From assembly GCA_028688525.1 (NCBI GenBank), contig JAQTYA010000015.1, positions 1-48,226 on the forward strand: 48,226 nt of DNA, in the 5' to 3' direction. Source of the DNA: Methylococcus sp. Lineage in GTDB: Bacteria; Pseudomonadota; Gammaproteobacteria; Methylococcales; Methylococcaceae. Shown one piece after another: positions 14,968-26,355 of this stretch. The position numbers and the translations under genes are program-made. The notes under the pieces were generated by a model. The model worked only from the letters and a program-made list of their open reading frames with translations. It was not told the DNA's origin and ran no database searches. Every line of letters begins with the position of its first letter. The first letter of the stretch is position 1.

Positions 14968-16236
14968 TCACACCAAGCCGAAAAACGGCTGCACCTCGAC
15001 CAAGGTGCCCGGCTCCACCGGGCCGCTGTCCAGGGGTAGCACGATGAAGCAGTTGGCCTGACTCATCGAGGTCAGAATGCCAGACCCTTGCTGGCCGGTC
15101 TTGCGGACCACCATCCGGCCTTCGCCGTCGGGCTCGACGACGCCCCGCTGGAATTCGACCCGGCCCGGACGCTTCCTCAGCTTCGAAACGCATATGGCCT
15201 TGAAGCTCAGCACCGCAGGCAAAGGCTGCTCGCCCATCATTCGGCGCAGCGCCGGCTGGACGAATTGATAAAAGGTCACCATGGCAGCCACCGGATTTCC
15301 CGGCAAGCCGAAGAACACGGCACGGCCGATGTTGCCGAAGGTGATGGGCCGTCCCGGTTTCATCGCGATTTTCCAAAACTCGATGCTCCCTACCCGCTCC
15401 AGAACTTCCCGCACCAGGTCGTATTCGCCGACAGAAACCCCGCCGGTGGACACGATCGCATCGGCATCGGCGGCGGCTTCGGACAAGACCGATTCCAATT
15501 GTTCCCGGCTGTCGCCGACAATTCCGAATTCGCGCACCTCGACACCCAAGCGCTGCAGCATGCCGAGCAGGGTATAACGGTTACTGTCGTACAAACCGCC
15601 TTCCGCCAATTCCTCCCCCGGCTCCAGTAGCTCATCGCCAGTAGTGAATAGAGCCACTCTCAGCCTACGGTAAACCGCCACCTGGGCCAGCCCTTGCCCG
15701 GCCAGGACGCCCAGATCGGCCGGAGTAAGCCGGCGTCCTCGCGCCAATACGATTTGGCCAACCGCAACGTCCTCCCCCACCTGCCGGACGTTTTGGCCAG
15801 GCTTAACCTCAGAGCCGAATACGGCCAGATCGCCCCGGCGCTCGACCTGCTCCTGCATAACCACTGTATCGGTTCCCTCTGGCATCACGGCACCTGTGAA
15901 TATCCGCACGCATTGCCTAGACTGAACCTCGCCTCGGTAGGGAACGCCGGCGCGGGATACGCCGACGACTTCTAAGCTGCGCTTACCCGATGCAGGCAGG
16001 CCGGCGCCACGCAAGGCATAACCGTCCATCGCCGAATTCGTTGCCGCCGGCACGGCAACAGCGGCACAGGCGTCTTCGGCCAGTACTCGCCCCAGAGCCG
16101 AACGCAAATCCACGACCTCGGTAGCCTCGAGCGGGCTCACGGCGTTGAGGATACAGATCTGCGCGGTCTCGACCGTCAACGAGTAAGGGTCGTAATCGTC
16201 GTCGCAGGTGACGGGCGAATGGGGAAATGATTTCAT
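14968..16236 (-). CDS. moeA: Molybdopterin molybdenumtransferase
   Basis: MoeA inserts molybdate into adenylylated molybdopterin, the last general step of molybdenum cofactor synthesis. The 422 residues show the family's blocks: an N-terminal part with LRSALGRVLAEDACAAVAVPAATNSAMDGYALRG; a central TGDELLEPGEELAEGGLYDSN-type segment; the MPT-binding core IVSTGGVSVGEYDLVREVLE; FWKIAMKPGRPITFG; VFFGLPGNPVAAMVTF; and a C-terminal beta domain. The start has no obvious ribosome binding site. The gene lies upstream of nifH on the same strand with its own spacer of 393 bp, so it may or may not be cotranscribed. It completes uptake, storage and insertion of molybdenum in one locus. Confidence 0.94.
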   Translation of the reverse strand: MKSFPHSPVTCDDDYDPYSLTVETAQICILNAVSPLEATEVVDLRSALGRVLAEDACAAVAVPAATNSAMDGYALRGAGLPASGKRSLEVVGVSRAGVPYRGEVQSRQCVRIFTGAVMPEGTDTVVMQEQVERRGDLAVFGSEVKPGQNVRQVGEDVAVGQIVLARGRRLTPADLGVLAGQGLAQVAVYRRLRVALFTTGDELLEPGEELAEGGLYDSNRYTLLGMLQRLGVEVREFGIVGDSREQLESVLSEAAADADAIVSTGGVSVGEYDLVREVLERVGSIEFWKIAMKPGRPITFGNIGRAVFFGLPGNPVAAMVTFYQFVQPALRRMMGEQPLPAVLSFKAICVSKLRKRPGRVEFQRGVVEPDGEGRMVVRKTGQQGSGILTSMSQANCFIVLPLDSGPVEPGTLVEVQPFFGLV

Positions 16237-16336
16237 GCTGAGACTTGGAGTTTACGGGGCGCTTGGTCTTGCCCGCTTCTCGAACTTAGGGATGCGGGGC
16301 GGGGATGATAGCGCGAGCTCCCCGAAGTCGAAAGGC

Positions 16337-16355
16337 GGGCCGCCAGAGACGGCCC
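16337..16355 (-). terminator. Terminator-like hairpin after the formate dehydrogenase gene
   Basis: GGGCCG (16337-16342) and CGGCCC (16350-16355) form a 6-bp stem with a 7-base loop; on the reverse strand GCCTTTC follows. It sits 14 bp past the stop of the formate dehydrogenase gene. Confidence 0.4.
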
Positions 16356-16368
16356 ACCGAACCGGCCG

Positions 16369-17574
16369 TTAGGCCGTCTTCCTGAACCGTACTGCCTCTT
16401 CAGAACCGCCGGTCGCGTCGCCTTTGCTGTAGGAGTGCGCGCCGACGCCAGCTAGCTTGCCGCCGTCGACCACCAGGTATTCATCGCGGATCGCGCGGCC
16501 TTCGAACCAGCATTCCAACACCTCACGCACCCCGGCGGCATAGCGGACCTGGGCCGACAGGCTGGTGCCGGAGATGTGCGGCGTCATGCCATGGTGCGGC
16601 ATGCTGCGCCAGGGGTGGTCTTGCGGCGCCGGCTGCGGGAACCAGACGTCGCCGGCATAGCCCGCCAGTTGGCCGCTTTCCAGCGCTCTGGCGATGGCGT
16701 CGCGGTCGCAGATCTTTCCGCGTGCGGTATTGACGATGTAGGCGCCGCGTTTCATCTTGGCTAACATCGCGTCGTCGAACATATGCTCTGTTTCCGGATG
16801 CAGCGGGCAATTGACGGTAACCACGTCGCACACCCGGATCATCGATTCGACATTGGGATGAAAGGTCAGATTCAGTTCCCGCTCGATTTCCGGCGCCAGC
16901 CGGTGGCGGTCGGTGTAATGCAGTTTGAAGTCGAACGGCTTCAAGCGGCGCAACACCGCCAGGCCTATGCGGCCGGCGGCGATGGTACCGACCGCCATGC
17001 CTTCCAGATCGTAGGACCGCGCCGCGCAGTCGGCGATGTTCCAACCGCCCTTCACTACCCATTGGTAAGACGGAATATAGTTGCGCACCAGCCCCAGGAT
17101 CATCATGACCACGTGCTCGGCCACGCTGATGCTGTTGCAGTAGGTGATCTCGGCGACGGTGATGCCGCACTCCATCGCCGCCTGCAAGTCGACGTGATCG
17201 GAGCCTATTCCGGCGGTCAGCGCCAGCTTCAATTTGGGCGCCTTGGCGATTCGTTCTCGGGTCAGGTAAGCGGGCCAGAACGGCTGGGAAATCACGATGT
17301 CGGCATCGTGCAAATGCTTTTCCAGCTCACAGCCCTCCCCGCCCTTGTCCGAGGTCACGACCAGGGTATGACCCTGACCCTCGAGGAATTTACGCAACCC
17401 CAGTTCTCCCGATACGCTCCCCAGCAGCTGGCCGGGCACGAAATCGATCGCCTTGGGATTGGCCGCGGTTTGCCCGTCGGGGTAAACACTGATGTCGGGC
17501 GCGGCATCGTGTGCATAGGACGCCGGGTAACCGTCGACGGGATCGTCGTAAAGCACACATACGATTTTAGCCAT
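16369..17574 (-). CDS. fdh: NAD-dependent, metal-free formate dehydrogenase
   Basis: The enzyme oxidises formate to CO2 with reduction of NAD+, the last step of C1 oxidation. The 401 residues closely match Pseudomonas sp. 101 FDH as I recall it, including the start MAKIVCVLYDDPVDGYP and the end GAHSYSKGDATGGSEEA. Catalytic residues are visible: Asn147 in YCNSIS, Arg285 in TARGK, Gln314 in WFPQPAPQDH, His333 in TPHISG, and the NAD-selecting Asp222 in YTDRHR. The ATG at 17572-17574 has an AGGAG site; the frame to 17667 is not family-like. No molybdenum is needed, notable in a molybdenum locus. A LysR gene lies just upstream on the same strand. Confidence 0.95.
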   Translation of the reverse strand: MAKIVCVLYDDPVDGYPASYAHDAAPDISVYPDGQTAANPKAIDFVPGQLLGSVSGELGLRKFLEGQGHTLVVTSDKGGEGCELEKHLHDADIVISQPFWPAYLTRERIAKAPKLKLALTAGIGSDHVDLQAAMECGITVAEITYCNSISVAEHVVMMILGLVRNYIPSYQWVVKGGWNIADCAARSYDLEGMAVGTIAAGRIGLAVLRRLKPFDFKLHYTDRHRLAPEIERELNLTFHPNVESMIRVCDVVTVNCPLHPETEHMFDDAMLAKMKRGAYIVNTARGKICDRDAIARALESGQLAGYAGDVWFPQPAPQDHPWRSMPHHGMTPHISGTSLSAQVRYAAGVREVLECWFEGRAIRDEYLVVDGGKLAGVGAHSYSKGDATGGSEEAVRFRKTA

Positions 17575-17706
17575 GATCTTTGCTCCTAAAATATTCGAAT
17601 GTTCGATGGCCGCCGGTAGCGACCGCCCGTTCCTGACCGGGCTAGGACAAATGCGAAACATTCTCATCTTAGAAATCCGGACAAGCCAATCGTTTGGAGC
17701 GATCGG

Positions 17707-18624
17707 TCAATAGCTGGCGTTTATCAATCCGTCCAGACGCGCCTGGAGGCCTAGGCTTTCGGCGAGCGTCCAGGCTTCTGCAAGAATCGGAGGGAGCATC
17801 TGGTGATTGCGGGCTACCAATCCGATTTGGCGGGACAGCTCAGGCCGCAGAGGGACGGCCGTTACCTCTTGCCGCATCTCGAACAGAGTCAACAAGCTGT
17901 GGGGTACGACGGAATAAAGGCCGGCACAACGGACGTGGGCATATAGGGCAAACACCGAATCGGTTTCGACCATGACCCGCGGCGTTGCCCCGGCATCGCG
18001 GAATGCGGCATCGATCAACCGGCGGTTCTGCATATCGGCGGAGAGCAGGCAGAGCGGAAGCTCCGCCGCCTCCCGCCAGCCGATGCTTTGCCCAGGCACG
18101 GCTTCAGTACCGTCGCGCGCCAGCAATACGTGGGTCTCCCGGTACAGCGGCAAGACCTGAAACCCGCGCAGGCGGGGGTCTTCGAGATAGGTCAGGCCTA
18201 AATCGAATTCAAAGGTGTCGAGACCGCGGATGATTTCCTCCGCGCAGCAAGAGTGCAAACTCAGACGGATGCCGGGATGCACGCGCTGCAGGGATTCGGT
18301 AAACAAAGGCGAAACCGCTAAGGTGGTCGGGATAGCCCCCAGCCGCAGCACCCCGCTCAAGTTGCCTCGGATCTGAGCTGCGGCTTGCCGCATGCCCTCG
18401 CAATCGGCTTGAACCCGCCGCGCCCACTCGAGCAGCCTCTCGCCTTCCGGAGTAAATCCTTGAAAGCGCTGGCCTCGCTGGATGAGCGTTACGCCTAACT
18501 CGGTTTCCAGATGCTGGAGTGCGGTGGAAAGCGCGGGTTGCGACACATGGCAGATTTCCGCCGCGCGGCCGAAATGCCCGGTCTTGGCCAAGGCGACGAG
18601 ATAGCCGATCTGGCGCATGAACAT
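17707..18624 (-). CDS. LysR-family transcriptional regulator
   Basis: The 305-residue protein has a typical LysR winged helix at its N-terminus (MRQIGYLVALAKTGHFGRAAEICHVSQPALSTALQHLETELGVTLI, about 3-50) and a periplasmic-binding-protein-like effector domain with LGAIPTTLAVSPLFTESLQ and FDLGLTYLEDPRL. The start may be ATG 18624 or the third codon, ATG 18618. It precedes the formate dehydrogenase gene by 132 bp on the same strand, so control of that gene is plausible. The effector is unknown. Confidence 0.88.
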   Translation of the reverse strand: MFMRQIGYLVALAKTGHFGRAAEICHVSQPALSTALQHLETELGVTLIQRGQRFQGFTPEGERLLEWARRVQADCEGMRQAAAQIRGNLSGVLRLGAIPTTLAVSPLFTESLQRVHPGIRLSLHSCCAEEIIRGLDTFEFDLGLTYLEDPRLRGFQVLPLYRETHVLLARDGTEAVPGQSIGWREAAELPLCLLSADMQNRRLIDAAFRDAGATPRVMVETDSVFALYAHVRCAGLYSVVPHSLLTLFEMRQEVTAVPLRPELSRQIGLVARNHQMLPPILAEAWTLAESLGLQARLDGLINASY

Positions 18625-18715
18625 GGCTTACCCCGGTCTGGACGAGCGTTCGCTCACAGCCGCCGTCCTGACGCTGCGCCAACGCCGATGAATTGGGAAA
18701 AGCATTAAGGATGAA

Positions 18716-18784
18716 CCCAGCCGGAAGCCACTGAAGCTGCCGGCTGGGCCTAGAGAAAACCCGGACGGGGTCGGCCGACCGGGT
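18716..18784 (-). terminator. Two hairpins downstream of the parvulin gene
   Basis: On the reverse strand the parvulin operon meets first a hairpin ACCCGG / CCGGGT (18779-18784 with 18759-18764, followed by TTTCTC). Next comes a 9-bp perfect stem, CCCAGCCGG (18716-18724) with CCGGCTGGG (18740-18748). The first is the more terminator-like. Confidence 0.5.
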
Positions 18785-18791
18785 CTGACGG

Positions 18792-19754
18792 CTATTTCTT
18801 GGGCTGCGCTGAGGGCGCCGGAGTACCGGCGGGTGCCATATCTGCGGGCACCGCCGCCACGGGCGGCTTCGATGCAGCTGGAGCCGGCGCCGGCGTGGTG
18901 AAATTCTGTACCTTCGCCTTGGCCGTGAGGTCGTCGATGTACTGATGCAGTTTCTGGGTCTGCATCATAGACTTGATCTGCTCCTTCACCGCGTCGAAAG
19001 CGGGCGCAGCGGATTCACGCGACTCTTCACGCTGAATTACGTGCCAGCCGAACTGGGTTTGCACCGGCGCCTGCGTGATCTCGCCATTCTTCAGCTTCTC
19101 CACGGCTTCAGAGAACGGCTGCACCATCTGCTGAGGGCTGAACCAGCCCAGCTCGCCGCCTTCGTTCTTGGAGCCTGGATCCTTCGAGAATTTCTTGGCG
19201 AGATCTTCAAACTTCGCACCCTTCCCCAATTTGGCGATGATGTCTTTCGCCACGTCTTCCTTATCCACGAGGATGTGGCGGGCGCGGAATTCGGAACGCT
19301 GCATCGCTGCAATGCGCGTGTCGTATTCCTTCTTCAGCTCCTCGTCCGATACCTTGAGGTTCTTCATGAAGTCTTCGGCCGCGATCTGCGACAGGATGAC
19401 CCGCTGGGCATTGTCGATGCGCGCCTGGTATTCCGGGTTATTGCTCAACTGCTTGGCGACCGCATCCTGCCGCAGCAGTTCGCGCTTCACGAGTTCATCG
19501 ACAATCTTGTCGTCAGCAACATCGCCGCCGCGGCGCTGCGCCAATTCAGATTTGATGGCACCCAACTCGGCCTTGGTGATGGCGGTACCGTTGACGCTGG
19601 CAACGGAGTTCTCAGGGGTCGCGACGATGGCGGCCTTGGAAGTAGAAGAAGCCGAGGACGCAGGAGGCTTCGGTACTTCCGGGGCGGATGGGTTGCAGCC
19701 CGTCAGGGCGACGGCCAGAATCGCTGCACCGCTGGCAAAAGACTTATTCATCAA
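18792..19754 (-). CDS. Lipoprotein peptidyl-prolyl isomerase (parvulin, PpiC type)
   Basis: The 320-residue protein is a predicted lipoprotein: signal [19 protein letters not shown] with the lipobox LTGC at about position 20. A Pro/Ser-rich linker and a SurA-like N-terminal part follow (NGTAITKAELGAIKSELAQRRGG). The parvulin domain runs about residues 155-250 (RSEFRARHILVDKEDVAKDI, then FEDLAKKFSKDPGSKNEGGELGWFS, then TQFGWHVIQ). The C-terminus is Pro/Ala rich. Such proteins fold or assemble periplasmic and outer-membrane proteins; EpsD-type relatives serve polysaccharide export, but no such genes are nearby. Its start overlaps the bolA-like stop by 4 bp, giving the small operon yciI-bolA-parvulin. 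Confidence 0.85.
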   Translation of the reverse strand: MMNKSFASGAAILAVALTGCNPSAPEVPKPPASSASSTSKAAIVATPENSVASVNGTAITKAELGAIKSELAQRRGGDVADDKIVDELVKRELLRQDAVAKQLSNNPEYQARIDNAQRVILSQIAAEDFMKNLKVSDEELKKEYDTRIAAMQRSEFRARHILVDKEDVAKDIIAKLGKGAKFEDLAKKFSKDPGSKNEGGELGWFSPQQMVQPFSEAVEKLKNGEITQAPVQTQFGWHVIQREESRESAAPAFDAVKEQIKSMMQTQKLHQYIDDLTAKAKVQNFTTPAPAPAASKPPVAAVPADMAPAGTPAPSAQPKK

Positions 19755-20038
19755 GGGTTTCCTTTTGTTTGATGTTCAGAGGGAGTTAAAGCCTTCATGC
19801 TTAGGGCATGAATTTCGTTAGTCATCATGTCGCCCAGCGCCGAATACACCATCCTGTGGCGCTGCACTGCAGACTTGCCATCGAACGCTGCCGACACGAT
19901 GGTGGCTTGGAAATGCCCGCCGCCGGACAGCGCCCCCGCATGGCCCGCATGGGAGGCGCTGTCGTCGATGATGTCCAGATGAAGGGGATTCAACTCCCCC
20001 TCAAGACGTTCGCGAATTTGTTCGACACGATCATTCAT
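19751..20038 (-). CDS. BolA-family protein
   Basis: The 95-residue protein has the BolA/IbaG pattern: an N-terminal helix [29 protein letters not shown], then [45 protein letters not shown]. Family members pair with monothiol glutaredoxins in iron-sulfur handling; the histidines in SHAGH and QRHR are typical ligand candidates. It overlaps both neighbours by 4 bp (yciI upstream, parvulin downstream), which shows tight translational coupling. Confidence 0.88.
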   Translation of the reverse strand: MNDRVEQIRERLEGELNPLHLDIIDDSASHAGHAGALSGGGHFQATIVSAAFDGKSAVQRHRMVYSALGDMMTNEIHALSMKALTPSEHQTKGNP

Positions 20039-20337
20039 CTTGGGAATACTCGCCTAAAAGGTTTGACTACCACGCTGGCATAGACGCCGGCATGACTATA
20101 GGGATCTTCATCCGCCCAGCTCTGCGCTTGCTCCAGGCTTTGAAATTCGGCGACGATCAGGCTACCGGTGAAGCCGGCCTCGCCCGGATCCTCGCAGTCG
20201 AGTGCGGGATGCGGCCCGGCCAGCACCAGCCGCCCCTCCTCCTGCAACGCATCCAAACGCTGGAGATGGGCAGGGCGCGCCGCCTTGCGGCGTTCTAGGC
20301 TATCGGGGTAGTCGGTGCACAAAATAGCGTACAGCAC
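20035..20337 (-). CDS. yciI: YciI family protein
   Basis: This 100-residue protein is of the YciI (dimeric alpha-beta barrel) family, starting [25 protein letters not shown]. It has the conserved segments [36 protein letters not shown] and the end [10 protein letters not shown]. The invariant histidine and aspartate of the family are present. The function is not firmly known; some relatives act on chlorinated or muconate-type compounds. It stands 2 bp from yciB and overlaps the bolA-like gene, a frequent gammaproteobacterial neighbourhood. Confidence 0.85.
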   Translation of the reverse strand: MLYAILCTDYPDSLERRKAARPAHLQRLDALQEEGRLVLAGPHPALDCEDPGEAGFTGSLIVAEFQSLEQAQSWADEDPYSHAGVYASVVVKPFRRVFPR

Positions 20338-20339
20338 AC

Positions 20340-20882
20340 CTACTCCTCGGTTTTCGTTTCTGGCATATGGCGCGCCAGGAAGATCGACTGGGCGACCACG
20401 AATACCAGAGTCAAGCCCAGCATGCCGAACAGCTTGAAATTGACCCAGGTTTCGGTGTCGAAACTGTAGACGACGAATAGGTTCGCACCGCCCGCCGCCA
20501 TGAAAAACACCACCCAGGCCGTGTTGAGCCGCTGCCAGATCTGCTTCGGCAGTTCCAGCTGCTTACCCATGATACGCTCAATGAAAGTACGCTCGCCGAT
20601 GAACTGGCTCAGCAGAAAACCCAAGCCGAATCCCCAGTTCAGCACCGTCGGCTTCCATTTGATGAACAGCTCGTCCTGAAATATCAGAGTGGCGCCGCCG
20701 AATACCGTGATCAAGGCCAAGGTGACCAAGTGCATCGGCTCGATCTTACGGGTGCGATACCAAGCCACCCCGACCTGCAGCAATGTCGCGGCGATAGCGA
20801 CACCGGTGGCTATGTAGATACCCTGCCACTTGTAAGCGGCGAAGAAAAGGATGATGGGAAAAAAATCAAACAGCAGTTTCAT
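20340..20882 (-). CDS. yciB: Inner-membrane protein YciB (septation protein A)
   Basis: The 180-residue protein has about five membrane segments and the YciB/IspZ hallmark sequences: [19 protein letters not shown] at the start, [21 protein letters not shown] in the middle and [20 protein letters not shown] near the end. Members are implicated in cell-envelope synthesis and cell division in enteric bacteria. It is the first gene of the cluster yciB-yciI-bolA-parvulin. Confidence 0.92.
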   Translation of the reverse strand: MKLLFDFFPIILFFAAYKWQGIYIATGVAIAATLLQVGVAWYRTRKIEPMHLVTLALITVFGGATLIFQDELFIKWKPTVLNWGFGLGFLLSQFIGERTFIERIMGKQLELPKQIWQRLNTAWVVFFMAAGGANLFVVYSFDTETWVNFKLFGMLGLTLVFVVAQSIFLARHMPETKTEE

Positions 20883-21072
20883 CGGTACTCGAAAACTTTA
20901 GGAGAGGACTGGCGGCCGATCGCGGAAAACCACTGCCATCCCCTGCCGAATCGCTAAAGCCGCTCCAGTAGACGGATTGGGCGGTTCGTAAAACGCATAG
21001 TTTACACACCCAGGCCACAATGGGCATTATGATCATGGCCCGAAATCAACTCTTGTTTTCCCTAATTCCCCT

Positions 21073-21384
21073 ATGGACGAAAAGCGACGCACTGAAATCG
21101 AAGCCGGGGCGTTCCGACGCCTCATCTCCCACCTGCAAACCCATACCGAAGCGCAGAACATCGACCTCATGATCGCTGCAGACTTCTGCCGCAACTGCTT
21201 GGCGAAATGGTACAAGGCGTCCGCCGACGAAATCGGCGAGGAGCTTTCGTACGCCGAAGCTCTCGAAGCGGTCTACGGTATGCCCTATGAGGAATGGAAA
21301 TCGGGCTTTCAGACCGAGGCGACGCCGGAACAGATGCAACGCTATCAAGAAAAGCAGCAGCGCAAAGAAAACCCGAAAATCTAG
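21073..21384 (+). CDS. DUF1244 family protein
   Basis: The 103-residue protein matches the DUF1244 family: AFRRLISHLQTHTEAQNIDLMIAADFCRNCLAKWYKASADEIGEELSYAEALEAVYGMPYEEWKS. The conserved pair of cysteines (FCRNC, about 39-42) suggests metal or redox chemistry, but no function is established. It is transcribed alone and converges on gloA with 9 bp between stops. Confidence 0.85.
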   Translation: MDEKRRTEIEAGAFRRLISHLQTHTEAQNIDLMIAADFCRNCLAKWYKASADEIGEELSYAEALEAVYGMPYEEWKSGFQTEATPEQMQRYQEKQQRKENPKI

Positions 21385-21393
21385 ACTTACGAA

Positions 21394-21786
21394 TCAAGCC
21401 GCCGGCTTATTTTCGATCAGCTCGATCCGGTAGCCATCAGGATCAGCGACAAATGCGATCACCGTCGTACCATGCTTCATGGGGCCCGGCTCACGCAAGA
21501 CCTCGCCGCCCAAATCCCGAATACGCGCGACGGCGGCGTGGATATCGTCCACTTCCAGCGCGATATGGCCGAAACCGTTGCCCAGATCGTACTTATCTTC
21601 ACCCCAGTTATAGGTCAGCTCGATCACCGCGGAATCGGCTTCTTCGCCATAACCGACAAACGCGAGCGTGAACTTTCCGTCCGGAAACTCCATCTGCCGC
21701 ATCAGGCGCATTCCCAGTACCTGGGTATAAAACCGCAAAGACTTCTGCAGATCTCCGACACGCAGCATGGTGTGCAAAATACGCAT
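21394..21786 (-). CDS. gloA: Lactoylglutathione lyase (glyoxalase I)
   Basis: Glyoxalase I converts the methylglyoxal-glutathione adduct to lactoylglutathione. The 130 residues carry the four metal ligands at the E. coli positions: His5, Glu56, His74 and Glu122. The typical [26 protein letters not shown] start and [14 protein letters not shown] end are present. The E. coli type is nickel-dependent. It lies 30 bp downstream of glmM on the same strand and may be cotranscribed. Confidence 0.95.
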   Translation of the reverse strand: MRILHTMLRVGDLQKSLRFYTQVLGMRLMRQMEFPDGKFTLAFVGYGEEADSAVIELTYNWGEDKYDLGNGFGHIALEVDDIHAAVARIRDLGGEVLREPGPMKHGTTVIAFVADPDGYRIELIENKPAA

Positions 21787-21816
21787 GGCTCAAACCTCTT
21801 TGCTCGGATTGATACG

Positions 21817-23160
21817 TCAAGCCGTACAGGCCTGTTGAACTGCATCCGCCAGCCGAGCCGCAAGTTCGTGGACCTTGGCTTCGTCGGCGCCCTCGACCAT
21901 GACCCGTATCAGCGGTTCGGTACCTGACGGACGCAACAGCACGCGCCCGGAATCACCCAATTCGAGCTCGACCTCCGCCTTGACCTTCTGCACCAACAGG
22001 GACGACTCCAGGCTGATACGCTCCTTCAGCCGGACGTTAACCAGACGCTGAGGATATTTTTTCATTCCCTGCTTCAGTTCGTGCAGGGTTTTACCGGTCC
22101 GCGCAATTTCCGCCAATACCTGCAAAGCGGAGACGATACCGTCGCCGGTAGTCGTGCGATCCCGGCAAATGATGTGCCCCGAGCCTTCGCCCCCGAGCAG
22201 GCTACCGTGTTCCTGCATCATTTCCATGACATAGCGGTCGCCGACCGCTGCCCTCCGGAACCCCAACCCCAGGCGGGCGATGGCCTGCTCCAGACCGAGG
22301 TTACTCATCAAGGTGCCGATTACGGTGCCGGCCAAGCTGCCCTGCCCGATTCGGGCCTGCGCAATGATGAACAGCAGTTCGTCGCCATCAACGACCTCTC
22401 CCCTATGATCGATCATGATCAAACGGTCGCCGTCGCCGTCCAGCGCAACACCCAGATCGGCCTTTTCGCTGAGTACCGACTGGCGCAGTAGTTCCGGAGC
22501 GGTCGCGCCCACCCGGTCATTGATGTTGAGCCCGTCAGGAGTCGCACCAATCGTACTCACCTTGGCACCCAGCTCGGAAAATACATGTGGCGCCACGTGA
22601 TAAGTCGAACCGTGTGCACAATCGACTACGAGCCTCATGCCGGCCAAATCGATGCCGGGAGGGATCGTACTCTTGCAGAATTCAATATAGCGACCCGCCG
22701 GGTCCTTGACACGCGAGGCTTTGCCGATGAGCGAACACTCCACCGTAGTCATCGGCTTGCGCAGATAGGCCTCGATCTCCAGCTCGGTTTCGTCCGGCAG
22801 CTTCATACCGTCCGGGCCGAAGAACTTTATGCCGTTGTCGTAATAGGGATTGTGGGAGGCACTGATGACGATACCTGCCTGGGCGCGGAAAGTCCGGGTC
22901 AGATAAGCAACGGCCGGCGTCGGCATCGGGCCCAGCAATTGGGTGTCGACGCCGGCAGCGGAAAACCCCGCCTCCAACGCAGACTCGAACATATAGCCGG
23001 AAATCCGTGTGTCCTTGCCGATCAGAACGCGTTGATTGGTGCGCCCGCGGGCGAACACGCAGCCCGCCGCCCAGCCGAGCTTGAGGATAAAATCGGGGGT
23101 GATGGGGTACACCCCGACTTTGCCGCGAATACCGTCAGTTCCGAAATACTCTTTCTCCAC
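21817..23160 (-). CDS. glmM: Phosphoglucosamine mutase
   Basis: GlmM interconverts glucosamine-6-phosphate and glucosamine-1-phosphate on the way to UDP-GlcNAc for peptidoglycan and lipopolysaccharide. The 447 residues include the phosphoserine loop [17 protein letters not shown] (active Ser102), the metal-binding loop [10 protein letters not shown], the sugar-binding [10 protein letters not shown] and the phosphate-binding [15 protein letters not shown] near the end. Length and motifs are standard. It follows ftsH with a terminator between, as in many gammaproteobacteria where glmM sits near ftsH. Confidence 0.96.
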   Translation of the reverse strand: MEKEYFGTDGIRGKVGVYPITPDFILKLGWAAGCVFARGRTNQRVLIGKDTRISGYMFESALEAGFSAAGVDTQLLGPMPTPAVAYLTRTFRAQAGIVISASHNPYYDNGIKFFGPDGMKLPDETELEIEAYLRKPMTTVECSLIGKASRVKDPAGRYIEFCKSTIPPGIDLAGMRLVVDCAHGSTYHVAPHVFSELGAKVSTIGATPDGLNINDRVGATAPELLRQSVLSEKADLGVALDGDGDRLIMIDHRGEVVDGDELLFIIAQARIGQGSLAGTVIGTLMSNLGLEQAIARLGLGFRRAAVGDRYVMEMMQEHGSLLGGEGSGHIICRDRTTTGDGIVSALQVLAEIARTGKTLHELKQGMKKYPQRLVNVRLKERISLESSLLVQKVKAEVELELGDSGRVLLRPSGTEPLIRVMVEGADEAKVHELAARLADAVQQACTA

Positions 23161-23215
23161 TCGCTTCTCTCTTGTCTACGCTGCCGGCGGTGCCAATGGA
23201 ATCGCCGACAATAGA

Positions 23216-23249
23216 AAACCCCTGGCAGACTCAGGCCTGCCAGGGGTTT
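23216..23249 (-). terminator. Terminator after ftsH
   Basis: AAACCCCTGGCAG (23216-23228) and CTGCCAGGGGTTT (23237-23249) form a perfect 13-bp stem with an 8-base loop. On the reverse strand a short T-run follows, so the ftsH transcript should end here, 24 bp past the stop codon. Confidence 0.85.
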
Positions 23250-23272
23250 GGTGGCCCTATGGCCCAAAAAGC

Positions 23273-25189
<1,917 letters not shown>

Positions 25190-25381
25190 AACTCTATCTC
25201 CCTCGTCGGATAGGATTGGGATGGTTTGCGGCTTTATAGTTTTATGTCAGGCCGATGAAGACCATATTATCCACAGATGCCCTCGGCTGCCACGAAAATC
25301 CCCGCGGCATGAGAAAATCATCGGCGCATCATGACAAAAGTAAGACATCTCAGCGGACAAATCGTTCTCTGAAAATGCCGG

Positions 25382-26014
25382 TTATTGCTCGCCGCCGCGG
25401 AAGCCTTTGGCAACGAGATAAATCTCGGCGCTGCGGGCTCGGGAGGCTTTAGGTTTCCTCATGGCGACGGACTGGAAAGATTTTCTGGCCAAGGCCACGT
25501 ACTCCTGGAATCCTTCGCCCTGAAAAAGCTTCACGGCGAACCGGCCGTTCGGCGCCAGCACCCGTTCGGCCAGATCGAACGCCAGTTCTGCCAGATACAT
25601 GCTGCGCGGTTGATCGACGTTACGGTTCCCGCTCATATTGGGCGCGATGTCCGACAATACCACATTCGCCGCACGTCCGCCGATGGCCTCCAGCACGCCG
25701 TGGAACACCGCATCGTCGAGAAAATCTCCCTCCACAACAGTGACGCCCGGCAAAGGCTCCATCGGCAAGATGTCCAGGGCCAGTACCCTACCTTTGGGGC
25801 CGACTCGCTGGGCCGCATATTGGGACCAGCCGCCTGGAGCGGCGCCGAGATCGATCACCGTGGCTCCGGGCTCGAACAAACGGTCGCGCTCATCCAACTC
25901 GATCAGCTTAAAGACGGCCCGCGAGCGATACCCTTTTTCCTGGGCCATCCGCACGTACTCGTCGGAAAAATGCTCCGCGAGCCAGCGTCCGCTGCTTCGG
26001 CTACGCTTTGCCAT
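25382..26014 (-). CDS. rlmE: 23S rRNA 2'-O-ribose methyltransferase
   Basis: RlmE (RrmJ/FtsJ) methylates U2552 of 23S rRNA late in 50S assembly. The 210 residues hold the SAM motif [17 protein letters not shown] and the residues of the K-D-K-E catalytic set: a lysine in [13 protein letters not shown], Asp in [12 protein letters not shown], Lys in [14 protein letters not shown] and Glu in [11 protein letters not shown]. The length matches E. coli (209). It is divergent from yhbY, again the common gammaproteobacterial arrangement. Confidence 0.95.
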   Translation of the reverse strand: MAKRSRSSGRWLAEHFSDEYVRMAQEKGYRSRAVFKLIELDERDRLFEPGATVIDLGAAPGGWSQYAAQRVGPKGRVLALDILPMEPLPGVTVVEGDFLDDAVFHGVLEAIGGRAANVVLSDIAPNMSGNRNVDQPRSMYLAELAFDLAERVLAPNGRFAVKLFQGEGFQEYVALARKSFQSVAMRKPKASRARSAEIYLVAKGFRGGEQ

Positions 26015-26073
26015 GAGAAATTTCGTTAATCACGCTAGAATGGTCGGTTTTTCAATCCTAATAGGTGACCTGG

Positions 26074-26355
26074 ATGACTCCTGAACTCAGACGCCAGCTA
26101 CGTGCCAAGGCCCACAAACTCAAACCTGTCGTTATCACCGGCCAAGCCGGCGTTACGCCGGGCGTGCTCGGCGAAATCAACCTTGCGCTGGATCATCACG
26201 AATTGATCAAAGTCCGGGTCAATGCGAGCAACCGGGAGGCGCGGGCCGAAATGACCGCGCTGATCTGCGGGGAATCTGGCGCCGAACTGGTCCAGTCGCT
26301 CGGGCACGTGATCACGCTGTTCCGGAAATCGCCGGAGCGGGGCAAGAAAGGCTAG
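26074..26355 (+). CDS. yhbY: YhbY family ribosome-associated RNA-binding protein
   Basis: This 93-residue CRM-domain protein has the family core [28 protein letters not shown] followed by [20 protein letters not shown]. YhbY associates with 50S precursors in E. coli. I place the start at ATG 26074, which has an AGGTG site 6 bp upstream; GTG 26065 is an in-frame alternative. Its stop overlaps the converging greA stop by 4 bp. Confidence 0.92.
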   Translation: MTPELRRQLRAKAHKLKPVVITGQAGVTPGVLGEINLALDHHELIKVRVNASNREARAEMTALICGESGAELVQSLGHVITLFRKSPERGKKG

